Assembly: GCF_013385425.1 (NCBI RefSeq)
Contig: NZ_JACAQA010000016.1
Span: forward strand, 1 to 64,000
Length of the DNA stretch: 64,000 bases
Reading direction: 5' to 3'
Source: Pseudomonas gingeri
GTDB taxonomy: Bacteria > Pseudomonadota > Gammaproteobacteria > Pseudomonadales > Pseudomonadaceae
The position numbers and the translations under genes were made by a program. The notes under the pieces were generated by a model that searched no databases, had not been told where the DNA came from, and saw nothing but the letters and a program-made list of their open reading frames with translations. This document shows positions 1 through 7,597 of this stretch, piece after piece. Position 1 is the first letter of the stretch, and each line of letters starts with the position of its first letter.

Positions 1-74
1 GCTTATTTTCACTTTTCTGTCACAAAGGTCAAAAACAGTGCGCGTCCCGGGTTTTGCGGTGTCTGTACTGACGC

Positions 75-167
75 CTTCGCGGGCAAGCTCCGCTCCCACA
101 GTCTCCAGGCCTGACCGATAGTTCGCGGTGTGACTCGATCCCGTGGGAGCGGAGCTTGCCCGCGAAG
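75..167. repeat. REP doublet (REPIN-like), inverted pair
   Basis: Two 25-base copies of a Pseudomonas REP-type element face each other at 75-99 and 143-167 and are exact reverse complements (core GTGGGAGC...GCCCGCGAAG). A further degenerate half-copy lies at about 193-222. The element sits downstream of msrQ, which ends at 214. No gene is visible in 1-213. Paired REPs of this kind are non-autonomous elements mobilised by RAYT transposases; none is encoded here. Confidence 0.85.
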
Positions 168-213
168 AGGCCCGCATAGGCGACACAAGACCTCATCGCC
201 AGCAAGCCGGTCC

Positions 214-840
214 CTACAAGGACCGAGTTGTTGTGGAGAGCGGCTTTCTTGCCACAAGACGGGGAATTCGACGCATCACTACCGGGATGCGCAATACCAA
301 TAGCAGCGCCCCTATAGAGGCATATACCGTCCACTCCTTCAGGTCAGCCCGCACGATCCACAACATATGCAGCAACCCCAACCCGAGAATCACATAGACC
401 AAGCGGTGCAACTTCTTCCAGCCCTTCCCCAGGCGACGCTGGCTGTAACGGTTCGACGTCACGGCAAGCGCCAGCAAACAGAGGAAACCCAGCGCACCGA
501 CAATGATGTAGGGCCGCTTGCGCAACTCGACCGCCAGTTGCGACCAGTCCAACCCGAGCACAAACACCAGATAAGCCACCAGATGCAGCACCACATAGGC
601 AAAGCACCACAAACCCAATTGCCGGCGCACCGCGATCCAGCCCGGCCAGCCACTGAGTTTCTGCAACGGCGTCATGCTCAAGGTCACCAACAACAGAATC
701 AAGGTGCCCAAGCCCAACCGATCCACCATGACCTTTCCCGGATCCGGACCCAAGGCCAGGCTCCAGGCCTGATACAACCAGAGCAACGGCCAGATCGCCG
801 CCGCAATAAAGACACCCACACGCCAGAACGGATATCGCAT
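214..840 (-). CDS. msrQ: MsrQ, heme-binding membrane subunit of the MsrPQ methionine sulfoxide reductase
   Basis: Inner-membrane b-type cytochrome that passes electrons from the respiratory chain to periplasmic MsrP, which repairs oxidised methionines in envelope proteins. The 208-residue protein has about six hydrophobic spans. Histidines at 86, 145 and 158 have the spacing of the heme-ligand histidines of E. coli MsrQ, and the family's ferric-reductase-like core is evident. The ATG overlaps the msrP stop codon by one base (TGATG), so the two are translationally coupled. The short basic C-terminal tail shows no motif. The assignment is firm from the fold pattern and the partner gene. Confidence 0.95.
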   Translation of the reverse strand: MRYPFWRVGVFIAAAIWPLLWLYQAWSLALGPDPGKVMVDRLGLGTLILLLVTLSMTPLQKLSGWPGWIAVRRQLGLWCFAYVVLHLVAYLVFVLGLDWSQLAVELRKRPYIIVGALGFLCLLALAVTSNRYSQRRLGKGWKKLHRLVYVILGLGLLHMLWIVRADLKEWTVYASIGALLLVLRIPVVMRRIPRLVARKPLSTTTRSL

Positions 841-1853
841 CAGTAGTTCTTCCGCAGATCCAGGCCGGTATAGAGAGAGGCGACTTCATCCGAGTAGCCA
901 TTGAACATCTGCGTCTCACGCACATTGGGACTGAACAGCCCGCTGGGCAAACGCCGCTCCCGGGCCTGGGTCCAACGCGGGTGGTCGACGGTAGGGTTCA
1001 CATTGGCATAAAAGCCATACTCATCCGAGGCAATGCTTTGCCAGGTGGTCTTGGGCTGCTCTTCCACCAGGCTGATGCGCACAATGGATTTCACGCTCTT
1101 GAACCCGTACTTCCACGGCACCACCAGACGCAACGGCGCACCATTCTGATTCGGCAGTTCCCGCCCATACATACCCACTGCCAGAATAGCCAAAGGGTTC
1201 ATCGCCTCGTCCAGCCGCAAGCCCTCCACATAAGGCCAGTCGATCAGGGCGAAACCGGAACGCTGGCCCGGCATGCTCTTGGGATCCTGCAGGGTTTCGA
1301 AGCGAATGTATTTGGCCTTGGAGGTCGGCTCGACCTGCTTGAGCAGCGCCGAAATCGGAAAGCCGATCCAGGGAATCACCATGGACCAGGCCTCGACACA
1401 ACGCAGGCGATAGATGCGCTCCTCCAACTGGTAAGGCTTCATAAAGTCCTCCAGGGCATAACGCCCCGGCTTGCCGACTTCACCGTCCACCACCACCGAC
1501 CAGGGTTCGGTCTTCAGGGAGCCGGCGTTCTGCGCCGGATCGCCCTTGTCGGTGCCGAACTCATAGAAGTTGTTGTAGTGGGTCGCATCCTTGTAGGGGG
1601 TAATCGCCTCCCCCTTGACCGTCACCGCGCCCCATTTAGTCTCAGGCAGTTTCCCGGCAAACCAGGACGGCGCATTCCCCGCGTCCACATCGGCATAACG
1701 CGCCGCCTCGGCGGCACTGGCCCAACGCGGCAGACTGCCGATCGCCAGTGCGGCGACGGAAGCGCCCAGCAAGGTACGACGGGAAAGATAGAGGGATTCA
1801 GGCGTGACGTCCGATTCTTTGCAATCGGATCGCTTGGGAAGCTTGATAAACAT
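840..1853 (-). CDS. msrP: MsrP, periplasmic molybdopterin methionine-sulfoxide reductase catalytic subunit
   Basis: Reduces both diastereomers of protein-bound methionine sulfoxide in the periplasm using a mononuclear molybdopterin cofactor. The 337-residue precursor starts with a Tat signal: SRRTLLG around residues 24-30, a hydrophobic stretch, and an AxA-type cleavage region near 45-48. The cofactor is exported folded. Cys152 in the LRCVEAW context fits the molybdenum ligand of the family. The N-terminal KESDVTPES segment before the twin arginines resembles E. coli MsrP and supports this start. It is first in the msrP-msrQ operon, with the HOCl-protection role known for the family. Confidence 0.96.
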   Translation of the reverse strand: MFIKLPKRSDCKESDVTPESLYLSRRTLLGASVAALAIGSLPRWASAAEAARYADVDAGNAPSWFAGKLPETKWGAVTVKGEAITPYKDATHYNNFYEFGTDKGDPAQNAGSLKTEPWSVVVDGEVGKPGRYALEDFMKPYQLEERIYRLRCVEAWSMVIPWIGFPISALLKQVEPTSKAKYIRFETLQDPKSMPGQRSGFALIDWPYVEGLRLDEAMNPLAILAVGMYGRELPNQNGAPLRLVVPWKYGFKSVKSIVRISLVEEQPKTTWQSIASDEYGFYANVNPTVDHPRWTQARERRLPSGLFSPNVRETQMFNGYSDEVASLYTGLDLRKNY

Positions 1854-1916
1854 GGCAACTCCGTAGCATTGGAGGACTGATGCACCAATAGACTACGGAG
1901 TCTGCGGGAAATTACA

Positions 1917-2774
1917 TCACTCGCCGGCTTTGTGCCGACGAAGATGCAACAGGTACTGGATAGGACCCGAGGCCGCATAGGCGAGGAAGATCAGCAGCAG
2001 GATGCGTGGCGGATCGCTGAACACCACGGCGAACACCAGCACCACGGCGAGAATCGCGACAAACGGCACGCGCCCCTTGAGGTCCAGCTCCTTGAAACTG
2101 TTGTACTTGATGTTGCTGACCATCAGCATCCCGGCCGCCGCCACCAGCAAGGCCACCAGGAACGACATCTTCGAACCCTGGATCCCGTAGTCGCTGAACG
2201 CCCACACCGTCCCCGCCACCACGCCGGCCGCCGCCGGACTGGCCAGGCCGATAAAGTAGCGCTTGTCGGCGGTGCCGACCTGGGTATTGAAGCGCGCCAG
2301 ACGCAATGCCGCGCCAGCTACATAGATAAAGGCAACCATCCAGCCGACCTTGCCCATATCCCCCAGCGCCCAGCCGAATGCCAGGAGTGCCGGGGCAACG
2401 CCGAAGGCGACCATATCGGACAACGAGTCATACTCGGCGCCGAAGGCGCTCTGGGTATTGGTCATGCGCGCCACGCGACCGTCCAGGCCGTCGAGGACCA
2501 TGGCGACAAAGATCGCGATGGCGGAAAACGCGAAATACTTGCTCGCCCCCGCCGGGTCCCCGGCACTCGCGGCGCTCTGCGCACTCATCGCGCTGATGAT
2601 GGCGTAGAAACCGGCGAACAGGTTCGCGGTGGTGAACAGGTTCGGCAACAGATAGATACCGCGATGGCGGACTTTCTGGCCGTCGGCGTCATGCCCCTCT
2701 TCGACATGTTCGTCGATGGGTAGCAGGCTTTCGGCTTCGGAGCCCTGACCAGGCTCTTCGGGACGTTCAGTCAT
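1917..2774 (-). CDS. pssA: CDP-diacylglycerol--serine O-phosphatidyltransferase
   Basis: Makes phosphatidylserine from CDP-diacylglycerol and serine, the committed step to phosphatidylethanolamine, in the inner membrane. The 285-residue protein has a hydrophilic acidic N-terminus of about 38 residues and then multiple membrane spans. The CDP-alcohol phosphotransferase signature D-G-x2-A-R-x8-G-x3-D-x3-D runs from about residue 98 to 120 (LDGRVAR, then G112, D116, D120). This is the integral-membrane type II (Bacillus-like) enzyme, not the peripheral E. coli type. The ATG is preceded by AAGG. It is followed by msrPQ on the same strand after a 63-base gap. Confidence 0.95.
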   Translation of the reverse strand: MTERPEEPGQGSEAESLLPIDEHVEEGHDADGQKVRHRGIYLLPNLFTTANLFAGFYAIISAMSAQSAASAGDPAGASKYFAFSAIAIFVAMVLDGLDGRVARMTNTQSAFGAEYDSLSDMVAFGVAPALLAFGWALGDMGKVGWMVAFIYVAGAALRLARFNTQVGTADKRYFIGLASPAAAGVVAGTVWAFSDYGIQGSKMSFLVALLVAAAGMLMVSNIKYNSFKELDLKGRVPFVAILAVVLVFAVVFSDPPRILLLIFLAYAASGPIQYLLHLRRHKAGE

Positions 2775-2865
2775 GATATTACCTTGCAGCTAAATGAAGG
2801 GTTTCAACAGCACTCGGCGACTACGATGGGAGCGCAAAAAGATCCCGCTTTATACCAGAAGCGCC

Positions 2866-2891
2866 CTGGCCTGCGGGAAAACCCGGGCCAG
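2866..2891 (-). terminator. GC-rich hairpin after the yjf-type operon
   Basis: CTGGCC-CGGG and CCCG-CA-GGCCAG pair around an AAAA (TTTT on the minus strand) loop with a two-base bulge, 10 bases past the stop of the ATP-grasp gene. No clear U-tract follows, so it may be a weak terminator or an mRNA 3'-end stabiliser. Confidence 0.4.
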
Positions 2892-2900
2892 ACAGGTCGA

Positions 2901-4058
2901 TCAGCCCAGGACAACGTGAGGCAGGAATCGACTGCTGTCCTTGGTAATCAGGCTGTCGTCCTCACGAATGCCGATCCCGGCGGCCACATCCCCCACCACC
3001 CATGAACCGATCACGGTGTAGCTGTCGCCGAACTTCGGCAAAGGGGAAAACGCCTGCAGGATATAGGGCGCATCCGTGTAGGGCCCATCCTCGGCCACCA
3101 CCTGATCGTCGCCGGTACGGATCTCGATGTTCGCGCCCTCACGGGAAAAGAACGGTTTGCGCACCCAGCCCTTGGGCACGGGCCGCTGCGGGTTCTGGTC
3201 GACATAAGCGGGCAACAGGTTGGGATGCCCTTCATGAAACTTCCACAGCAGCGGCAAAATGCCTTTGTTACTGACAATGGCTTTCCAGGCGGGTTCGATA
3301 AATTGCGTGTCGCAACCGGGCACCGCCTGGCCGAACACCTCGTGGAAGATATGTTCCCAGGCATGCAGCTTGAACAGCCGCTCGATCCAACGGCCGTCCA
3401 GATCGACAAAGCGACCCTGGGCGGTGAGGCCGATGTCCTCGATATCGATATGCCGTGCCTCGATCCCCGCATGCGCGGCCATCTTGCGCAGAAAATCCGT
3501 GGTCCCGCGATCCTCCTCCGAGCCCGACATCGCCGAGAAGTAGAAAGCCCCACCGGCCGGAAAGGCCGCGAAGGCCCTGACCAGATCTTCGGCGATGGTG
3601 TTGAACTGATTCGCCTGCGCCGGCAGCACGCCCCGGGCGATCTGTTCCTCAAGCCAGAGCAACTGCACGGAACCGGCTTCGAGCAGACTGGTGGGGGTGT
3701 CGTAATTGGCTTCCAGGCACTTGGCCGGACCGCTGCCGTCATACGCCAGGTCGAAGCGGCCGTACAGATGCGGATGCCCCTGCTTCCAGGAATCGCGGAC
3801 CAGATCGAAAAACGCCGGCGGAATGGCCAGGCCCGTCAGCAGTTCTTCACTGCCGACGACGCGCTCGACCACATCCAGGCACAGGTCATGCAGTGCCTTG
3901 GTCGGCGCTTCCAGGTCGCGGGTGATCTGCTCTTCGGTGAACAGGTAATAACCGCGCTCATCCCAATAGCGCTCGCCACCGATGGTGTGGAAACCGAACC
4001 CTTCGCGCTCGACACTTTCGCGCCAGTGCGGACGCTCTGCGATACCAATCTTTTTCAC
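2901..4058 (-). CDS. Glutathionylspermidine-synthase-family ATP-grasp ligase (YgiC/YjfC type)
   Basis: ATP-grasp C-N ligase related to the synthetase domain of glutathionylspermidine synthase. The substrate of the stand-alone YgiC/YjfC group is unknown and there is no amidase domain. I choose the GTG at 4058 (385 residues, reading VKKIGIAERPHW) because GGGGAG lies about nine bases upstream and the length matches E. coli YgiC. A longer frame to 4115 would run into the DUF1190 gene. Family motifs include YGRFDLAYDG and the ANYDTPTSLLEAG region near residues 125-160, and KPFFSREGANI near the C-terminus. It is the last gene of the six-gene cluster. Peptide or polyamine ligation is an inference from the fold. 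Confidence 0.88.
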   Translation of the reverse strand: MKKIGIAERPHWRESVEREGFGFHTIGGERYWDERGYYLFTEEQITRDLEAPTKALHDLCLDVVERVVGSEELLTGLAIPPAFFDLVRDSWKQGHPHLYGRFDLAYDGSGPAKCLEANYDTPTSLLEAGSVQLLWLEEQIARGVLPAQANQFNTIAEDLVRAFAAFPAGGAFYFSAMSGSEEDRGTTDFLRKMAAHAGIEARHIDIEDIGLTAQGRFVDLDGRWIERLFKLHAWEHIFHEVFGQAVPGCDTQFIEPAWKAIVSNKGILPLLWKFHEGHPNLLPAYVDQNPQRPVPKGWVRKPFFSREGANIEIRTGDDQVVAEDGPYTDAPYILQAFSPLPKFGDSYTVIGSWVVGDVAAGIGIREDDSLITKDSSRFLPHVVLG

Positions 4059-4072
4059 CCTGGCCGCTCCCC

Positions 4073-4804
4073 TCAACCGCCGGAACTGAAAATGCTGCTG
4101 CTCTTGCCGCCCCAACCACTGCGTGCGGTCGCCTGGCTGCCGAAGCCGCCACGCGAGACCGTCGAGGACACCGAGCCGGAACCGCTGCCCAGGCTTTTGC
4201 CGAGGGTGGCCGGCGTGTAGGTGTTGGTGGAACTGCTGCGGGCCTGGGTCGAACGACTGAACGACTTGCCCTGCTCGATCTGCTGCGACAGCGTCGAACT
4301 GCCATAGCTACCGCGATTGTCGCGACTGTCGTAGATCGGCTGGGAATAGTAGCGCCCGCCGCCACCGCTGTTGCTGAGCAGATTGCCAAGCAACAAGCCG
4401 GTCAGCAGGCCGCCATTGCCACCACCGCCCGACTGCACGGCCGCTTGTTGCTGGGCCTGTTCAAGGTCCTTGCGCGGCACATCACCGGACATCGCCAGTT
4501 CAAAGCCGCCCATCTTCGGCATGTACTTGCCGTCCGGGGTGATCTGGCAATAGCCGGGAACGAAGTCGCTGTCGCAGGAGGCCTGGTCGTCATAGGTCGG
4601 CGCGATACGCCGGTGATCGGCCAGCGCCTGCATGAAGGCGTCGGAGCAGACCTCCACCGGGACTTTCGCCGCCACGCACTCCTCGACCGACTTGAAGTTG
4701 CTCTTGGCGTTGAAGGCAACGGTGTCCTGGGATGCACCGCAGGCGGAAAGCGCCAGCGGAAAGGTGCCGGCCAGCACCAGTTTTACGGAGCTACGGGTTC
4801 TCAT
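4073..4804 (-). CDS. DUF1190 lipoprotein (YgiB/YjfM family)
   Basis: The 243-residue precursor has a lipoprotein signal ending LSAC (Cys22), so the mature protein should be membrane-anchored. A DUF1190 core of about residues 30-130 carries several cysteines (C43, C54 and a C-D-S-D...G-Y-C pair). After that the protein becomes low-complexity and very rich in Ser, Gly, Arg and Gln, ending in a repeated Ser/Gly tail. The function is unknown. The gene invariably travels with the ATP-grasp ligase in enterobacteria (ygiB-ygiC, yjfM-yjfC) and here precedes it by 14 bases, making it a plausible substrate or anchor (inference). Confidence 0.85.
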   Translation of the reverse strand: MRTRSSVKLVLAGTFPLALSACGASQDTVAFNAKSNFKSVEECVAAKVPVEVCSDAFMQALADHRRIAPTYDDQASCDSDFVPGYCQITPDGKYMPKMGGFELAMSGDVPRKDLEQAQQQAAVQSGGGGNGGLLTGLLLGNLLSNSGGGGRYYSQPIYDSRDNRGSYGSSTLSQQIEQGKSFSRSTQARSSSTNTYTPATLGKSLGSGSGSVSSTVSRGGFGSQATARSGWGGKSSSIFSSGG

Positions 4805-4831
4805 CGAATCATCCTTATCCTTGCCCTGGGC

Positions 4832-5257
4832 TCAGGTCGACGGCGTCATGCAGGCCGAGTTAAGCAAGCCAACACTGATGGCTACCGAGGCCGAATAGAT
4901 CGCCGCCGCCATCTCGCCGCGCACAATACGCCCGGACAGCCCCTTGAGCACCAGGCTGGTCACGACAAACGCCAGCAACTGCACCACGGCCGCGATCAAC
5001 ACCCAGACAACGACGTCGACGACACTGATGCTGTTGGCGATGATATTGCTGGCCGGCAGGGCAAAACCCACCAACGAACCACCCAGGGCCACCGCCGCGG
5101 CGGTATTGCCCTCACGGATCAGGGCGAACTCCTTGTGGGGAGTGATCCGGGTGTAGATGAACTGGAACAACACGAACAGAACAGCCGCCACCGCCATATA
5201 GATGATGAAGCCGAATACCGCGGTGGCGTTGAGCGACAGGCGCAGCGCTTCGAGCAT
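4832..5257 (-). CDS. DUF350 membrane protein (YjfL family)
   Basis: A 141-residue integral membrane protein with four hydrophobic segments arranged as two similar halves, as in tandem DUF350 repeats. Each half begins with small-residue-rich helices (ALGGSLVGFALPAS; RGEMAAAIYSAS). AAGGAAATC-type purines (AAGGA) precede the ATG. Its biochemical function is unknown. DUF350 proteins occur with PspA-family and ATP-grasp genes in membrane-stress neighbourhoods, and this gene lies in exactly that setting, 13 bases after the DUF2491 gene. Confidence 0.85.
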   Translation of the reverse strand: MLEALRLSLNATAVFGFIIYMAVAAVLFVLFQFIYTRITPHKEFALIREGNTAAAVALGGSLVGFALPASNIIANSISVVDVVVWVLIAAVVQLLAFVVTSLVLKGLSGRIVRGEMAAAIYSASVAISVGLLNSACMTPST

Positions 5258-5270
5258 GATGATTTCCTTG

Positions 5271-5930
5271 TCAGAGAACTTCGATATCGGTGATTTGCAG
5301 CGTCACGCCAACAGCAGTGGACAGGGTGATCACCCCCTCCTCGTCTTCCTCGACCGAAAAGAGCAGGAACTCCCGACGGTTGAGCAGGCCGATCTCGCGG
5401 GAATAGAGCATGCTCAGGTGCTTGATCGAGTAGGCACCGTCCGGGCTCTTGACGAACTCCTGCATGGGTGTGAGTTCGGTCTGCCCGTCCTCACCGCCCC
5501 ATTGCCGCCCATACTCCTCGCCTTCGAGTTCGTAGAGCGGCATGCCGATCTTCGCATTCGGGCCGGTCAGTTGCAGCAACTGTTCCTTGCTGTTGATCGT
5601 GGTGACGTCGTGGTAGCCGAACAGGATAAGGTCCTGAATGTCCTCGGCCGCGGGGCCGTCCATGACCACTTGCAGGAAATAATCCTCGTTATCGAGGTAA
5701 AACCGCTGCAAGCGCATCGACTGCCCGAGGTCGATATCGCCCACCGCCCAGACTTTCTCGTCATCGGGCACCACCACATGGGACTGCCCTTCAAGCATCA
5801 GCTTCAAGGAGCGATCCAGGCAGAGCATCCGCCCCGAGGCCAGCCCCAGGGGGTTGCCCGGCGCTACCGAGGTAGCCCCCGCGGCAGACTTCGGCGCCTC
5901 TAAGCCCATGACGCGCTTGATCCAACTCAT
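5271..5930 (-). CDS. DUF2491 family protein (YjfK)
   Basis: A 219-residue soluble, acidic protein. The ATG at 5930 (MSWIKRVMG) is preceded by AGGAGAG at good spacing; a longer frame to 6014 lacks a ribosome site and runs almost to the preceding gene. There is no signal peptide or membrane span. The sequence matches the YjfK/DUF2491 pattern: an N-terminal amphipathic stretch, then a beta-rich body with MRLQRFYLDNEDYFLQV and LILFGYHD. The function is unknown. The genomic link to the PspA-like protein suggests a role in the same membrane-associated complex. Confidence 0.85.
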   Translation of the reverse strand: MSWIKRVMGLEAPKSAAGATSVAPGNPLGLASGRMLCLDRSLKLMLEGQSHVVVPDDEKVWAVGDIDLGQSMRLQRFYLDNEDYFLQVVMDGPAAEDIQDLILFGYHDVTTINSKEQLLQLTGPNAKIGMPLYELEGEEYGRQWGGEDGQTELTPMQEFVKSPDGAYSIKHLSMLYSREIGLLNRREFLLFSVEEDEEGVITLSTAVGVTLQITDIEVL

Positions 5931-6023
5931 CGTGTCTCTCCTTTCTGTCGCAACAACGCACCGGGCTGTTTTCCAGACGGCAAAAAGGGCAAAACGCTGA
6001 CGCGCTTGCCCCAAGACCCGAGC

Positions 6024-6728
6024 TTACTGACCCGAGCCTGGATTCTGCCGGGCCTTCAGACGCGCCAGCACATCACTGCCGCTGCCCGACTTGGCGCCGA
6101 TACCGGCGTCCTGCAGACGACGCTCCAGATCACCGCCGCTGGACTCGTCGGCCAATTCCTGCGCCGCATCCAGCTTGGCGTCGCGCTCATCCTGGCGTTG
6201 CTTGATACGCGCCAGCGACCCGACCGCCGTTTCCAGCTTGCCATTCGCCCCGCCGGTGGCCGCGGCGGTAGCAACACGGGCCTGCTGGACCGTCTCGCGG
6301 GCCTTGGCCATTTCGACCTGCTGCTTCAACCCCTTGATCTGGTTTTCCGCCTTGATCACCTGGGCATGCAGCATCTCGACCTGGGCGCCGAACTGATCGG
6401 CCAGGATTTTCTCCTGGTCGCGCAGGGCCTCGATCTCGGCCACCTTGTTGGCGCACTCGCCGGCCAGGCTTTCCACGCCCTTGTCCAGCGCGGCCATGGC
6501 CTTGCCTTCCCAGTTGGCGATGTCGTTGTTCAGGCCGTCGAGGCGCTGTTGCGACAGTTTGTAGCGGGCCTTGATATCCACCAGGCCGTTCTTGGCCTTG
6601 GCCACGGCATTTTCGGCGTCGCGCTGTTCCTGCTCGAGGATACGAATGGCGTTGGCGTCGACAATGGTCTCACCCACCTCGGAAACACCACCACGAATGG
6701 CCGTTATGACTTTCTTCCAGATACTCAT
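6024..6728 (-). CDS. PspA/IM30 family protein (YjfJ type)
   Basis: A 234-residue ESCRT-III-like membrane-remodelling protein. It opens with an amphipathic helix (MSIWKKVITAIRGG), and residues of about 25-185 are a long charged coiled coil, as in PspA/IM30, with a Gly/Ser-rich C-terminal end. The ATG at 6728 has AAGGAG upstream. It lacks the usual pspF/pspBC neighbours, so it is a paralogue outside the classical phage-shock operon. Lipid binding and membrane stabilisation are known for the family. The role of this YjfJ branch with DUF2491, DUF350 and an ATP-grasp ligase is not established. Confidence 0.9.
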   Translation of the reverse strand: MSIWKKVITAIRGGVSEVGETIVDANAIRILEQEQRDAENAVAKAKNGLVDIKARYKLSQQRLDGLNNDIANWEGKAMAALDKGVESLAGECANKVAEIEALRDQEKILADQFGAQVEMLHAQVIKAENQIKGLKQQVEMAKARETVQQARVATAAATGGANGKLETAVGSLARIKQRQDERDAKLDAAQELADESSGGDLERRLQDAGIGAKSGSGSDVLARLKARQNPGSGQ

Positions 6729-6750
6729 CGAAAACTCCTTGGGGACTTCA

Positions 6751-7422
6751 TTAAACGTGGATGTGGTCTTCGAACGCTTCCACCGCACGGATCACGTTCT
6801 CGGCCAGGGTGAAGATTTCCTGGACGATCACGGTGATGGTGGAAGCCGCGCTCAACGCGCCGAACATGCAGTAGACCTCGGTACCGTCGCCGACCCGCTC
6901 GATGCCCACGGAGGACAACGGGAACAGGTCGCGACTGCGCAGCACCAGGCCGTTGAAGACCGCTGGATCCTTGACCCGGCTCACTTCGACCAGGGTCGCG
7001 TCCACCAGGATCTGGTCACCGGACACCGCCAGGTAGAGCGGCAGGTCGCCAAATTCGGTCATGCTCAGCTTGATGCTCTGCTCGGCGTTTTCGGCGAGGG
7101 TCAGCACAATCTCGCCACTGGAGACGACCTCCAGCTCCGACAGCGCCTTGTGCAGCGAGTTGATCGTCCAGTTGATGTTCTCAGTCATGAAAGCCTCCAG
7201 TTTGATCCGTTCACCCAGGAAGGGCTGGCGTAACGCCTTTTCGATACCCCGCAGGGCCGTCGCATTCTCGGGAAGAATCCAGAATTCCCGCTTCACCAGC
7301 CCGGCATCGCGCAGCCGCGTGCGCATATCGCGAACGTAGTCGGCGGTAGTCTTGGTCTTGGCCGGTGATGACGCTTTCTCGCCCGTGAGGGGCTTGTCAT
7401 CCGCTGTTTTTTTACGGGGCAT
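6751..7422 (-). CDS. YjfI-type DUF2170 protein with an N-terminal ribbon-helix-helix-like extension
   Basis: 223 residues, first gene of the six-gene cluster, with GGAGG before the ATG. The C-terminal ~135 residues (from MTENINWTIN, about 90) resemble the stand-alone YjfI/DUF2170 protein of E. coli. The N-terminal part carries a basic linker (RKKTADDK...AKTKT) followed by YVRDMRTRLRDAGL-x5-FWILPE-x-A-x2-L, which looks like a MetJ/Arc-type beta-helix-helix. The protein may therefore bind DNA and regulate its own operon (inference). A perfect palindrome lies 17 bases upstream of the start. Confidence 0.8.
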   Translation of the reverse strand: MPRKKTADDKPLTGEKASSPAKTKTTADYVRDMRTRLRDAGLVKREFWILPENATALRGIEKALRQPFLGERIKLEAFMTENINWTINSLHKALSELEVVSSGEIVLTLAENAEQSIKLSMTEFGDLPLYLAVSGDQILVDATLVEVSRVKDPAVFNGLVLRSRDLFPLSSVGIERVGDGTEVYCMFGALSAASTITVIVQEIFTLAENVIRAVEAFEDHIHV

Positions 7423-7438
7423 CTGTCCTCCGAAAAAT

Positions 7439-7450
7439 CTTACATGTAAG
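7439..7450. promoter_or_regulatory. Perfect 12-bp palindrome upstream of the yjfI-type gene
   Basis: CTTACATGTAAG reads the same on both strands and lies 17 bases upstream of the first gene of the PspA-type operon, next to a second TAAATTAC element. Position and symmetry suit an operator, for example for the RHH-like protein encoded immediately downstream. This is a hypothesis only. Confidence 0.4.
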
Positions 7451-7504
7451 TAAATTACGTCCTTTGCCTGGAATGTTCAACATCTGACATGAAAGCTTTA
7501 TGTG

Positions 7505-7538
7505 ACAAAACAAAACGCCCCGACAAGTCGGGGCGTTT
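7505..7538 (-). terminator. Rho-independent terminator of ilvC
   Basis: AAACGCCCCGAC and GTCGGGGCGTTT form a 12-bp stem with a two-base loop. On the minus strand it is followed by TTTTGTTTTG. It lies 60 bases past the ilvC stop codon. Confidence 0.9.
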
Positions 7539-7597
7539 GTGTACAGCCTGTACCGGCGCTCAGCCCCGAGGGGCCAGGCAGCCGGTTGAGCGTCGAC

